This document shows, piece by piece, positions 26,511 through 35,617 of a stretch of DNA of 64,000 bases. The notes beneath the pieces are model-generated. The model was given only the letters and a program-made list of their open reading frames with translations. It searched no databases and was not told the DNA's origin. The position numbers were made by a program, and so were the translations under genes. The first letter of the stretch is position 1, and the number at the start of each line of letters is the position of its first letter. This DNA comes from Korobacter sp963703075 (GTDB lineage Bacteria; Acidobacteriota; Terriglobia; Terriglobales; Acidobacteriaceae). Location: the NCBI GenBank assembly GCA_963703075.1, contig OY969786.1, positions 3,286,001 through 3,350,000 of the forward strand. Direction: 5' to 3'.

Positions 26511-26769
26511 ACAAACCGTAGGGTGAGTCGATAACAGCCCCTTGCTCAATCTTGCGCATTTTTTCTTGCCCTTCACGCCGCACAGCCGTCAAGCCGCCCA
26601 GCAGGATCGCTGGCGTTAGCAAGGTTCTGCACTGAGGAACAGCCATCGATCCAAGCCAGCACTATCTGCTGCACAAAAAAGTCACGTCCGCGAAACTTCC
26701 CGTTTACCTTGGGGTTAACACTCCTAACTCGAATCCCGAAGGCGGCCGCCTCTCGGGAGAAACAACCGG

Positions 26770-26814
26770 TCCCACCGACGCGCTTCCGCCCATGGCGCCG
26801 GTGGGAGTCTTTTT
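26770..26814 (+). terminator. Hairpin with T-run
   Basis: Eight-base arms TCCCACCG (26770-26777) and CGGTGGGA (26799-26806) with a loop that can pair internally, followed by GTCTTTTT. It could end the CadC-like transcript, though it lies 260 bp past the stop, or end a small RNA started in between. Confidence 0.55.
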
Positions 26815-26979
26815 GCCACCAATCCTGTCAAGCCCCCGTATCGACCACCTTCTCCGTAACTCATTGCATGCGTGAGAGATAGAAATAGGCGACAAGTGTC
26901 CGGTTTACCCCTTCGAACTTGTTATCCTGAATGTAGGAACCCAAAAGGAAATGAGCGTCGGCGGCCTAAGCCAGTTGTT

Positions 26980-27046
26980 TTGAATATTTTGCCTTTAACT
27001 CGCGTAGATTGAATATTTTGCGAGCAAATAGTCGCCAAAATATTGA
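26980..27046. repeat. Three copies of a TTGAATATTTTG motif
   Basis: Direct copies at 26980-26992 and 27009-27021 and an inverted copy with one mismatch at about 27035-27046. The spacing of about 29 and 26 bp is near three helical turns. Purpose unknown: protein-binding site or decayed terminator are both possible. Confidence 0.6.
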
Positions 27047-27073
27047 AAACCAATGCCAGGTAATGGGAGGGGG

Positions 27074-27718
27074 TTATCCCTTTCGCCGACCACGCCGACC
27101 GTGCCCGAAGGCCGAGTCGGGGGTCTTCGAAGCGATGTACTGGTTCACACAATCATCCAGTTTGTCCTGCGCCTTCAGGACGTACTCCACCACATCCCGT
27201 ACCGCCCCATCGCCCCCGCGGTGGTCGGTCACAAAATCGGCTTCGTCCTTTACTTCTTCGCGGGCGTTGCGCACCGCAACGGCCAGGCCGCACACTCGCA
27301 TCACCGGCAGGTCGATCACGTCGTCGCCGACATAACAGGCCTCTTCGGCCTGCAAGTTTGCCCGCTTCAGGATCTCGGCAAACACCGTTAGCTTGTCCTG
27401 GGCGCCCTGGTAGACATACTCGATCTTCAGATCACGCGCCCGCAGCGCCACCGTCTCCGAGCTGCGTTTGGTGATGATGCCAGTCTTCAATCCACCGAGG
27501 CGCGCGAGCGAGAATCCCGCGCCGTCATGGGCGTTGAAGCCCTTGGCTTCGATCATGGAAGCCCCAACAATTCCGCCGCCGGAATCGGCCTCCCGCAGTT
27601 CCTTGGTTCCATGTTTCACCCCGGCCGGGGCGGGAAAAAGCCAGATCGTGCCGTCCGTCATTACGCCATCGACGTCGAAAAGAAGAAGTTTAATCATGCG
27701 TGCGCGAGCTTTGGACAT
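27074..27718 (-). CDS. kdsC: KdsC-type HAD phosphatase
   Basis: A 214-residue HAD-superfamily subclass III enzyme, likely 3-deoxy-D-manno-octulosonate 8-phosphate phosphatase for lipopolysaccharide synthesis. Catalytic DVDGVMTDG (residues 15-23), Thr/Lys in ITKRS, and GDDVIDLPVM are all present. After the first motif there is an insert of roughly 20 residues compared with E. coli KdsC (between TIWLFP and FNAHDGAGF). The C-terminal tail is very basic (GRRGRRKG). No other Kdo genes are adjacent. A YrbI-type sugar phosphatase is the alternative name. Confidence 0.85.
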   Translation of the reverse strand: MSKARARMIKLLLFDVDGVMTDGTIWLFPAPAGVKHGTKELREADSGGGIVGASMIEAKGFNAHDGAGFSLARLGGLKTGIITKRSSETVALRARDLKIEYVYQGAQDKLTVFAEILKRANLQAEEACYVGDDVIDLPVMRVCGLAVAVRNAREEVKDEADFVTDHRGGDGAVRDVVEYVLKAQDKLDDCVNQYIASKTPDSAFGHGRRGRRKG

Positions 27719-27803
27719 GGCGCGATTCTACTATCCCGTCCATCCCCGAACCGCGCCGAGGCCTCTAGCGAACATTTAGCGAAACTCGTACAATATCTGG
27801 ATT

Positions 27804-30800
27804 GTGGGGAACGTACCCGAGACATTGCAGTGGGCCCATCCACTCGTTCAGGAATGGTTCGTGCGGAAATTCGGCACGCCGACCGAGCCGCAGATCGCCG
27901 GATGGCCGCACATCCTCGCCGGACGCACTACCCTCATCGCTGCCCCCACCGGCTCCGGCAAGACGCTGGCCGCGTTCCTCGCCTGCATTGACCAGTTGAT
28001 TCGCAAGGCGCTCAACGGCGAATTGCGCGACTGTACCGAGGTCGTCTACGTCTCGCCACTCAAGGCCCTCGGCAACGACATCCAGAAAAACCTGGAGGTT
28101 CCCCTCGGCGAGATCACCCAGCTCGCAGGGGAGCGCGGCATCCTCATGCCGCAGATCCGGACCGCCGTCCGCACCGGCGACACCCCGGCGTCCGATCGCG
28201 TTCGCATGCTGCGTCTGCCGCCCCACATCCTGGTGACGACGCCGGAATCGCTCTACATCCTGCTGACGGCAGATCGCAGCCGCCAGAATCTGCGCCACGT
28301 GCATACCGTCATCGTCGATGAAATCCACGCTATCGCGGACGACAAACGCGGCGCGCACTTGGCCATTTCGCTCGAGCGCCTTGCCGCCCTCGCGCCTCAT
28401 CCACCCACGCGCATCGGGCTGTCGGCCACGCAGAAACCGATCGAGGAGATCGCGCATTTCCTGACCGGCAGTGGACGCCCCGAGCCCGCCATTGTCGACG
28501 TCGGTCATCGTCGCAAGATGGACATTGGGATCGAAGTTCCGCCCACCGAACTCGGCCCCGTTGCCAGCAACGAAATGTGGGAGGAGATCTATCAACGCAT
28601 CGCGGAACTGGTGCGGCAGCATCGCTCGACCATCGTCTTCGTCAATACCCGCCGCCTGTCGGAACGGATATGCATGCATCTTGGCGAGATCCTCGGCGAA
28701 GAGAACGTGGCCGCGCATCATGGCAGCCTGTCGCGCAAGCTGCGCCTCGCCGCGGAGACGAAGCTGAAGAACGGTGAGGTCCAGGTCCTCGTTGCCACTG
28801 CTTCGCTCGAGCTTGGCATCGACGTCGGCTTCGTCGACCTGGTTTGCCAGATAGGTTCTCCCCGCTCCATTGCCGGGGCGCTGCAGCGCATCGGTCGTGC
28901 CGGCCACTGGCGCGGTGCCATCCCCAAGGGACGCATCTTCGCCACCACCCGCGACGAGCTGATCGAGTGTTCCGCCGGAGTTCGCGCCGTCCTGCAGGGA
29001 GACCTCGATCGGATCATCATTCCCAGCGCTCCGCTCGATATCCTCGCCCAGCAGATCGTAGCCTCAGCCTCGGCCGAGGAGTGCGACGAAGACGAGATGT
29101 TCGCCCTCGTGCGTCGCGCCTATCCTTATCGCGACCTCGATCGCAAGCAGTACGAATCGATCCTCACCATGCTGTCGGAAGGCATTGCCGCGAAGCGTGG
29201 CCGCTACGGTGCCTATATCCACCGCGATCAAGTGAACCGCAAGCTGCGGGCTCGCCGCGGCGCACGTCTTGCCGCCATCACCAGCGGCGGCGCGATTCCC
29301 GAGACCGCTCTCTTCACCGTGGTCCTTGAGCCGGAGGGCGTGACCGTTGGAACGGTGGATGAAGACTTCGCCGTCGAAAGCATGGCGGGCGAGATCTTCC
29401 TCCTCGGCAATACCTCGTGGAAAATCCGCCGCATCGAGGGCAATGTCGGACGAATCCTGGTGGAAGATGCCCACGGTCAGCCCCCTGGCGTGCCCTTCTG
29501 GCGCGGCGAAGCTCCCGCGCGTACCGCCGAACTCTCGCAGCACGTGAGCGAGTTGCGCCGTCTCGTCAGTGAGAAGACGCCGTCCACCAAACCCATGCAC
29601 CGCGAAGCCGACCGCCCGGGTGGCGAAGCTTCCAAGCCGATCCGTGGCCTAACGCCCACGCAGGAAGTCACCGAGACCATCGAGTGGCTCCGGCGCGAAT
29701 GTGGGGTCGATCAGTCCGGTGCCGAGCAAATCATCGAGCATATCGTCACCGGGCGGGCCGTCCTCGGCGACGTGCCCACCCAGCAAACCATCATCGCCGA
29801 ACGCTTCTTCGATGAGGGTGGCGGCATGCAGCTCATCATCCACGCCCCCTTCGGCGGCCGCATCAACAAGGCATGGGGGCTGGCCCTGCGCAAACGCTTC
29901 TGCCGCTCCTTCAATTTCGAGTTGCAGGCGGCGGCTACCGACGACGGCCTCAACATCGCCCTCGCCGAACAACACAGCTTTCCCCTGGGGGACGTTTTTC
30001 ACTTTCTGCAGCCCGAGACGCTGGCAGAAATCCTCGAGCAGGCTGCGCTTGCTTCGCCAATTTTCAAAACTCGCTGGCGCTGGGACGCGAATCGCTCCCT
30101 CGCCTTGCTGCGTTTTCAGAACGGCAAAAAAATTCCGCCGCAGATCCAACGCATCCGCAGCGACGATCTTCTCGCCTCGGTTTTCCCGGACGTCGCTGCT
30201 TGCTTCGAGAACATCGAAGGCGAGATCAAGGTTCCCGACCATCCGCTGATCGATGAGGTCATGAAGGATGTTCTGCACGAGGCGATGGATCTCGATGGCC
30301 TCATGCAGCTCATTACCGATCTGCGCGACGGCAAGATCAAGATGCTCGCGGTCGATACGCCCGTGCCGTCAGTGTTTTCCCACGAGATCCTGAACGCAAA
30401 TCCGTATGCGTACCTGGATGACGCTCCGCTTGAAGAGCGTCGTGCCCGTGCCGTCAGCATGCGCCGCGTGTTGCCGGAGAGCGTGCTCGAGGAAGTGGGA
30501 AGGCTTGACCGCGCGGCCATCGACCAGGTATGCGATGAGGCGAAACCCGACGTGCGCGACGAAGATGAGCTGCACGACTTACTGCACACCCTCATCGTGC
30601 TGCCGGAATTCGTCGAGTTCCGCGGCTGGGATGTGCGTGAGAACTGGCTGCGACTCTTCGATCGCCTGCAGCAGAGCCGCCGTGCGCTCGTTGCAAATAT
30701 CGATCACAATCCATATTGGGTCGCCGCCGAGCGAGCCGAGGCCTTTCGCGCGATCTCTCCGACCGCCGTCTTCGAGCAAGAACCGCCGCTGGTCGAAGCG

Positions 30801-32117
30801 ACCGCTCTCACCGCGGACGATGCATTGCTCGCCGCCGTCACCGGCTGGATGATGCACACCGGTCCCACCACCGCCAGCGCTCTCGGCTCAACCCTCGGCA
30901 TCGGCGCCCAAGAGATCGACAAAGCTCTCTTACGCATGGAGGCTGCTGGCAGCATTCTCCGCGGCAAGTTCACCGGCGACACGTCTGAAACCGAGTGGTG
31001 TGACCGCCGCCTTCTGGCGAGGATTCACCGGCTTACTATCACCACCCTGCGCAAGGCGATCGAGCCCATTTCCGCCGCCCAGTTCATGCGTTGGCTGCTG
31101 CGCTGGCAGCACGTTGCCGAAGGAACGCGCAGCTATGGCGAACGTGGTCTGCTGGAGATCCTGCAGCAGTTGCAGGGTTTCGAAGTTCCCGCGAACGCCT
31201 GGGAGCGCGACGTACTCGCCTGCCGAACGACAAGGTACGATCCCGCGTGGCTCGATAACCTCAGCCTCACGGGCGCCATCGGCTGGGGACGCTTGTCGCC
31301 CCATCCCGCCACCCTCGACGACTCCTCGCAGGGAACCCGTCGCATCGTTCCCACCAGCGTGGCCCCGATCACGTTCTTCGTACGCGACGACGCCGACTGG
31401 ATGCTGCCCCGCCACCAGGACGAACATCGCGAACGCGTACTCAGCCCCGTCGGTAAGCAGGTCTTGGAATTCCTCGAGAAGCGCGGTGCATCGTTCTTTG
31501 CCGATATTGTGCGAGGAACCGATCGTCCGAAAGCGGAAATCGAGACCGGGCTCTGGGAACTGGTCGCCGCCGGCCTGGCGACCGCCGACGGTTTCGACAA
31601 CCTGCGTTCGCTGATCGAACCGCGCCGCAAGAATGGGCAAGGATTACAACGAACAGTTCGCCCCCGCCACTCCGCCGGCCGCTGGTGTCTGCTTTACCCC
31701 ATCGAATCCGCCAATCACGAGCGGGCCGTTGAAGCTGTAGGTCGCATGCTGCTCCGCCGCTACGGCGTCGTCTTTCGCGACATCCTGGCGCGAGAGCCGA
31801 ACCTGCCGCGCTGGCGCGAGTTACAGATCGCCTTCCGCCGCCTGGAAGATCGCGGCGAGATCCGCGGCGGCCGCTTTGTTGCCGGATTCGTGGGTGAACA
31901 ATTCGCTTTGCCCGAGGCCGTCGAGTCGCTGCGCGCCATGCGCCATCTTCCGCCCAACGGGGAAACCGTCTCGCTGGCTGCCTCCGACCCACTGAACCTG
32001 ATCGGCATCCTGGTGCCGGGCGAACGCGTCCCGGCGATCGGTGGCCGAACCGTCACTTACCGGGATGGGGTGCCTGTGGCTGCTTCGGAGAGTTCGGCGA
32101 GCGCGGCGGCGGTATGA
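27804..32117 (+). CDS. lhr: Lhr-type large ATP-dependent DNA helicase
   Basis: A 1437-residue helicase of the size of mycobacterial and E. coli Lhr. Motif I APTGSGKT (residues 47-54), DEIH in motif II, SATQ in motif III, then QRIGRAGHWRG in motif VI. The long C-terminal half carries the Lhr winged-helix and beta-barrel modules. Lhr is a 3'-5' helicase induced with DNA repair in mycobacteria. GTG start at 27804. Its stop overlaps the ATG of the DUF5522 gene in ATGA, so both are translationally coupled. Confidence 0.93.
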   Translation: MGNVPETLQWAHPLVQEWFVRKFGTPTEPQIAGWPHILAGRTTLIAAPTGSGKTLAAFLACIDQLIRKALNGELRDCTEVVYVSPLKALGNDIQKNLEVPLGEITQLAGERGILMPQIRTAVRTGDTPASDRVRMLRLPPHILVTTPESLYILLTADRSRQNLRHVHTVIVDEIHAIADDKRGAHLAISLERLAALAPHPPTRIGLSATQKPIEEIAHFLTGSGRPEPAIVDVGHRRKMDIGIEVPPTELGPVASNEMWEEIYQRIAELVRQHRSTIVFVNTRRLSERICMHLGEILGEENVAAHHGSLSRKLRLAAETKLKNGEVQVLVATASLELGIDVGFVDLVCQIGSPRSIAGALQRIGRAGHWRGAIPKGRIFATTRDELIECSAGVRAVLQGDLDRIIIPSAPLDILAQQIVASASAEECDEDEMFALVRRAYPYRDLDRKQYESILTMLSEGIAAKRGRYGAYIHRDQVNRKLRARRGARLAAITSGGAIPETALFTVVLEPEGVTVGTVDEDFAVESMAGEIFLLGNTSWKIRRIEGNVGRILVEDAHGQPPGVPFWRGEAPARTAELSQHVSELRRLVSEKTPSTKPMHREADRPGGEASKPIRGLTPTQEVTETIEWLRRECGVDQSGAEQIIEHIVTGRAVLGDVPTQQTIIAERFFDEGGGMQLIIHAPFGGRINKAWGLALRKRFCRSFNFELQAAATDDGLNIALAEQHSFPLGDVFHFLQPETLAEILEQAALASPIFKTRWRWDANRSLALLRFQNGKKIPPQIQRIRSDDLLASVFPDVAACFENIEGEIKVPDHPLIDEVMKDVLHEAMDLDGLMQLITDLRDGKIKMLAVDTPVPSVFSHEILNANPYAYLDDAPLEERRARAVSMRRVLPESVLEEVGRLDRAAIDQVCDEAKPDVRDEDELHDLLHTLIVLPEFVEFRGWDVRENWLRLFDRLQQSRRALVANIDHNPYWVAAERAEAFRAISPTAVFEQEPPLVEATALTADDALLAAVTGWMMHTGPTTASALGSTLGIGAQEIDKALLRMEAAGSILRGKFTGDTSETEWCDRRLLARIHRLTITTLRKAIEPISAAQFMRWLLRWQHVAEGTRSYGERGLLEILQQLQGFEVPANAWERDVLACRTTRYDPAWLDNLSLTGAIGWGRLSPHPATLDDSSQGTRRIVPTSVAPITFFVRDDADWMLPRHQDEHRERVLSPVGKQVLEFLEKRGASFFADIVRGTDRPKAEIETGLWELVAAGLATADGFDNLRSLIEPRRKNGQGLQRTVRPRHSAGRWCLLYPIESANHERAVEAVGRMLLRRYGVVFRDILAREPNLPRWRELQIAFRRLEDRGEIRGGRFVAGFVGEQFALPEAVESLRAMRHLPPNGETVSLAASDPLNLIGILVPGERVPAIGGRTVTYRDGVPVAASESSASAAAV

Positions 32118-32284
32118 GCGAACCGCCGCTTGAAGAGGATCGCGATTTCTACTTTGAGAATGGCTTGATGGTGTTCACTGCGGAGTACCTGAGGCGCCGT
32201 GGCTTCTGTTGCCGTTCCGGCTGCCGCCACTGTCCCTATGAGTTTCAAAACGGCACCGAGAATACGAGCGAGGATAAGAGCTAG
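32114..32284 (+). CDS. DUF5522 small cysteine-rich protein
   Basis: A 56-residue protein, too short for many gene finders, starting with the ATG that overlaps the stop of lhr. It carries the DUF5522 pattern: DFYFENGLMVFTAEYLRRRGFCC followed by CRHCPY. The cysteine pairs probably bind zinc or an iron-sulfur cluster. Similar proteins occur as a small downstream partner of other genes in acidobacteria and Bacteroidota. Function unknown; the coupling to lhr suggests the two are made together. Confidence 0.85.
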   Translation: MSEPPLEEDRDFYFENGLMVFTAEYLRRRGFCCRSGCRHCPYEFQNGTENTSEDKS

Positions 32285-32509
32285 CTAAAAAGTGCTTTCC
32301 CGTTTTCTCCGCATAAACCATTGACTCACCGGCGCTAATCACTCGGCTGCATCTTCGCATTGACAAACTTTTACCCTAAAGTGGTACCAAGATTAGTTAC
32401 TAATGTGACGTAGCGCCTTTTTGCTATAACTCGCTAAACTTTGGTCAATACACGTTCGTGCTCGTTACGTCCCTCCAGTTCCCCAAAAACTGAGCGGAGG
32501 AAGAAGAAG

Positions 32510-33001
32510 TTGAGAAAACAAAAAGGATTTTCTTTAATCGAATTGCTGATTGTCGTGGCGATCATTCTGATCATCGCTGCGATCGCGATTCCGAACCTGA
32601 TGCGTTCGCGTATGGCTGCCAACGAAGCTTCGGCAGTGGGCTCCGTCCGCACCATCAACACGGCAGAAATCACATACCAAGTCTCTTATCCGGACGTGGG
32701 CTTCACGATTACCCTGGCGAACCTGGCCGGTGCGACCTCGACCTGCTCCAGCGGCGCCAGCGCGAACTCCGGCGCGGCTTGCTTGATCGACAACGTTCTG
32801 GGCGCGGGCACGAAGAGCGGCTACACGTTCAAGTTGACCAACAATGGTTCGACGACCACCCCGCAGCAGACTTACAACGACACCGCTACGCCAGTCACGA
32901 TCGGCACCAGCGGTCAGCGTGGATTCTACAGCGATCAGACGGGCGTTATCCGTGGCAACCCCACCGGTACCGCGACCTCGGCTGACAAACCGCTGCAGTA
33001 G
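32510..33001 (+). CDS. pilA: Type IV pilin
   Basis: A 163-residue pilin. The start is a TTG at 32510 preceded by GGAGG at 32496-32500; an upstream frame starting 23 codons earlier has no ribosome site. A short basic leader is cut by PilD before FSLIELL (Gly-Phe junction), and Glu5 of the mature protein (residue 10 of the precursor), needed for assembly, is present. The N-terminal helix is very hydrophobic. The globular part contains two Cys (TCSS...AACLID) that may form a disulfide. A terminator follows. Used for twitching, adhesion or DNA uptake. Confidence 0.93.
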   Translation: MRKQKGFSLIELLIVVAIILIIAAIAIPNLMRSRMAANEASAVGSVRTINTAEITYQVSYPDVGFTITLANLAGATSTCSSGASANSGAACLIDNVLGAGTKSGYTFKLTNNGSTTTPQQTYNDTATPVTIGTSGQRGFYSDQTGVIRGNPTGTATSADKPLQ

Positions 33002-33028
33002 ACACTCCCGAAGCCTTTATATTCGTAC

Positions 33029-33065
33029 GGCCCGTGCGCATCATCGCATGGGCCGCTACTTTTTA
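33029..33065 (+). terminator. Terminator after pilA
   Basis: Ten-base arms GGCCCGTGCG and CGCATGGGCC (one G-U pair) with a six-base loop, followed by GCTACTTTTT. It starts about 28 bp after the pilin stop. Confidence 0.8.
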
Positions 33066-33079
33066 GGCCGCCGTGCCGA

Positions 33080-33331
33080 TCACACTTCCATGTTGTCCAC
33101 ATAGCACCAGCGCCAATCTTCACCCGGCTCATGCGACTGCATGATCGGGTGCTTGGTGTGGTGAAAATGTTTGGTTGCGTGCTTATTGGGTGAGCTGTCG
33201 CAGCATCCCACATGGCCGCAGATTAGGCACATGCGAAGGTGGACCCACTTCGCGCCAATCTTCAGGCACTCTTCGCACCCGTTGGCAGATGGTGTGACTT
33301 CACGAATTTCGGAGAGATGACGACATTCCAT
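33080..33331 (-). CDS. UBP-type zinc-finger protein
   Basis: An 83-residue protein with the UBP/ZnF pattern: CRHL at the start, then CEECLKIGAKWVHLRMCLICGHVGCCDSS, HATKHFHHTKHPIMQ and WCYVD. Cys and His spacing agrees with the zinc finger that binds the C-terminus of ubiquitin-like proteins in eukaryotes; bacterial copies are short and of unknown ligand. It is convergent with pilA. Confidence 0.85.
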   Translation of the reverse strand: MECRHLSEIREVTPSANGCEECLKIGAKWVHLRMCLICGHVGCCDSSPNKHATKHFHHTKHPIMQSHEPGEDWRWCYVDNMEV

Positions 33332-33820
33332 GGTCGACCTCGCTGGCGATCAGATGATGCTTCGAACGAAAGGATTCGGCGTATAACTTCTGTGAGATTG
33401 GATGCATTCTCCCCCGGTGAGATCCGCACCTCACCCCCCGTGGTGATTGCGGTCACAGCCAATCCGTTCCATTGGGAGAAGAATGACATCCGCTCCGAGC
33501 CTGTAAGCGTTCCGAGTGTTTGTGAAGACTTTTCAGTGAAGCCGGTTGCTTCCTGCGGCCTCTTTCTTGGGCCGGCACCGGCGTAAGCATTGCGGCCGAT
33601 CGGAGACATTCCGCTACGCCGCATGGCAGTCAGTGGTTCGATCCGCCGACCGTTAAGCGGATCTGGACGCATAAGTCAATGCATGTCCTCCATCTATCCC
33701 GCTCCGCTGTTGCCGCGGCTCGCCGAAGCTTTCAACACCGCCTTTCCTAAACGGAATGGGGGTGTGCGAACTGACGGCATGCCCGATCAACCGCTGGGCG
33801 AGCAGTCCCAGGAGGTTCGA
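33332..33820. other. Intergenic region without a convincing gene
   Basis: About 490 bp between the UBP-finger gene and a small zinc-ribbon-like gene. Several long frames exist on both strands, but they overlap each other and have no ribosome site or domain. Promoters for both flanking genes should lie here. Confidence 0.4.
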
Positions 33821-34072
33821 ATGACGCATTCTTCCAAGTCCATAGATATCGTCGTATGCCCCTTGTGCATGGGGCATGGTGAAATGCCCAAAGCCTTGCT
33901 CGCTTCGCGATGGATTGATCGCGAAGTCCAGCGTACCCTCGCTCAATACGGCGACGAATTCGCCGCCGGCGAAAGTGGAGGCATGGACAATCCATTTGAA
34001 TCCAAAGAAGAAGCGACCGCGGGAAGCACGAAAAAGTTCCATAGCCGAGGCGACGGTGTTCCCAAGGAATAA
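33821..34072 (+). CDS. Small CxxCxGxG protein
   Basis: An 83-residue protein starting at ATG 33821 behind an AGGAGG site at 33810-33815. Near the N-terminus IVVCPLCMGHGEMPKALL contains one CxxCxGxG unit, as in half of a DnaJ zinc centre; with only one unit, a dimer would be needed to bind zinc. The rest is an amphipathic helix (RWIDREVQRTLAQY) and a charged tail. Function unknown. It lies 91 bp upstream of gdhA. Confidence 0.68.
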   Translation: MTHSSKSIDIVVCPLCMGHGEMPKALLASRWIDREVQRTLAQYGDEFAAGESGGMDNPFESKEEATAGSTKKFHSRGDGVPKE

Positions 34073-34163
34073 CCCGATCGCCCGATGTGCGAAAGCGGCG
34101 CTTACTTGATTAACCATTGCAGTGCAGATCGTAGCCCTCGTAAAACGAGGAGGAGCCATTCAT

Positions 34164-35564
34164 ATGAGCTTGTCAACGATTCTCCCCGGCGCTATCCCGG
34201 CACCGCGGACCTACGTCAACGATGTGTTGGCACTGGTAAAAGCGAAAAACCCTGCCGAGAAGGAATTTCACCAGGCAGTCCAGGAAGTCCTCGATTCGCT
34301 GATTCCGGCAATCGAAAAGCACCCGGAGTACATCACCAATAAGATCCTCGAGCGGATCACCGAACCGGAGCGGGTCCTGATGTTCCGTGTGCCCTGGACT
34401 GATGATAAAGGCGAGATCCACGTGAATCGTGGCTTCCGCATTGAGATGAATAGCGCTATTGGCCCTTACAAGGGTGGACTGCGCTTCCATCCGTCGGTCA
34501 ACCTCGGCATCCTCAAGTTCCTGGCTTTCGAACAAGTTTTCAAGAACTCGCTCACTACGCTGCCCATGGGCGGCGGCAAGGGCGGATCGGATTTCGATCC
34601 TAAAGGCAAGAGCGATGCAGAGGTCATGCGTTTCTGCCAGAGCTTTATGATGGAATTACAGCGTCACATCGGCCCCGACACGGACGTGCCGGCGGGCGAT
34701 ATCGGCGTGGGTGGCCGCGAAATCGGCTATCTCTTTGGACAGTACAAGCGTCTTCGCAACGAGTTCACCGGCGTCCTCACCGGCAAGGGCCTCAACTGGG
34801 GTGGTTCGCTGATCCGTCCGGAAGCTACGGGCTACGGCTGCGTTTACTTCGCGCAGGAAATGTTGAAGACCCGCAAGGAATCGTTGCACGGCAAGATCTG
34901 CCTCGTTTCCGGCAGTGGCAACGTGTCGCAATACACCATCGAGAAACTACTTGATCTGGGCGCGAAGCCGGTCACGGCAAGCGATTCCAACGGCATGGTG
35001 CACGATCCCGATGGCATCGATCGCGAGAAGCTGGCGTACATCCTCGAACTGAAGAACATGAAACGCGGACGCATCCAGCAATACGTCGACAAGTTCAAGC
35101 ACGCTAAGTTTGTCGCCTCGGATCCGAAGCTGGACCACAATCCGCTTTGGGACATCAAGGCCGATTGCGCATTCCCGAGCGCCACACAGAATGAGATCAA
35201 CGCGAAGGATGCGAAGAACCTCATTAAGAATGGCTGCAAGGTGGTGGCAGAGGGCGCGAACATGCCGAGCACGCTGGAAGCTACCAACTTGTTTCTCGAA
35301 GCCGGCATTCTTTATGGCCCCGCAAAGGCCGCAAATGCGGGCGGCGTGGCAACTTCAGGTCTCGAGATGGCGCAGAACAGCGCTCGCTTGAGCTGGACCC
35401 GCGAGGAAGTAGACGATCGTCTTCACAAGATCATGATCGCCATTCACAAGAATTGCTACGAGACGGCCGAAAAGTATGGCAAGCCCGGCAATCTCGTGGT
35501 GGGCGCCAACATCGGCGGCTTCCTGAAAGTAGCAGACTCCATGCTGGATCAGGGCCTCGTGTAA
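34164..35564 (+). CDS. gdhA: NADP-type glutamate dehydrogenase
   Basis: A 466-residue hexameric-type enzyme. Catalytic and substrate-binding elements: GPYKGGLRFHP, LPMGGGKGG with its catalytic Lys, and GDIGVGGREIGY, then the dinucleotide-binding segment (VSGSGNVSQYTIEKL). Length and the sequence RFCQSFMMELQRHIGPDTDVPAGD fit the NADP-specific class, which aminates 2-oxoglutarate for nitrogen assimilation. The start at 34164 follows GAGGAGGAG; an earlier in-frame start at 34122 is unlikely. A strong terminator follows. Confidence 0.95.
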   Translation: MSLSTILPGAIPAPRTYVNDVLALVKAKNPAEKEFHQAVQEVLDSLIPAIEKHPEYITNKILERITEPERVLMFRVPWTDDKGEIHVNRGFRIEMNSAIGPYKGGLRFHPSVNLGILKFLAFEQVFKNSLTTLPMGGGKGGSDFDPKGKSDAEVMRFCQSFMMELQRHIGPDTDVPAGDIGVGGREIGYLFGQYKRLRNEFTGVLTGKGLNWGGSLIRPEATGYGCVYFAQEMLKTRKESLHGKICLVSGSGNVSQYTIEKLLDLGAKPVTASDSNGMVHDPDGIDREKLAYILELKNMKRGRIQQYVDKFKHAKFVASDPKLDHNPLWDIKADCAFPSATQNEINAKDAKNLIKNGCKVVAEGANMPSTLEATNLFLEAGILYGPAKAANAGGVATSGLEMAQNSARLSWTREEVDDRLHKIMIAIHKNCYETAEKYGKPGNLVVGANIGGFLKVADSMLDQGLV

Positions 35565-35586
35565 CTGAATCCGCAGTGTGAACCTC

Positions 35587-35615
35587 GGGATGGACTTCGT
35601 GTCCATCCCATTTTT
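35587..35615 (+). terminator. Terminator after gdhA
   Basis: Perfect nine-base arms GGGATGGAC and GTCCATCCC around a TTCGT loop, then A and TTTTT (35611-35615), 22 bp after the gdhA stop. Confidence 0.92.
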
Positions 35616-35617
35616 AT

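Larger units (their letters stand above)
26511..27073. other. Long intergenic region with hairpins and a repeated AT motif
   Basis: This 560-bp region lies between the convergent CadC-like and kdsC genes. It contains two hairpins, at 26734-26758 and 26770-26806 with a T-run, then a possible ten-codon ORF at about 26951-26983 (AAAAGGAA before ATG), and three copies of a twelve-base motif TTGAATATTTTG at about 26980, 27009 and 27035 (last copy inverted and imperfect). No normal gene is seen. It may hold a small RNA or a regulatory element. Confidence 0.5.

Noticed and set aside
27765..28907. Minus-strand frame of 380 codons at the start of lhr
   Set aside because: Antisense to helicase motifs I-IV; shadow of GC-rich coding sequence.
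32401..32430. Possible sigma-54 promoter before pilA
   Set aside because: TAGCGC and TTGC elements are one base too close and the GG of the -24 box is missing.
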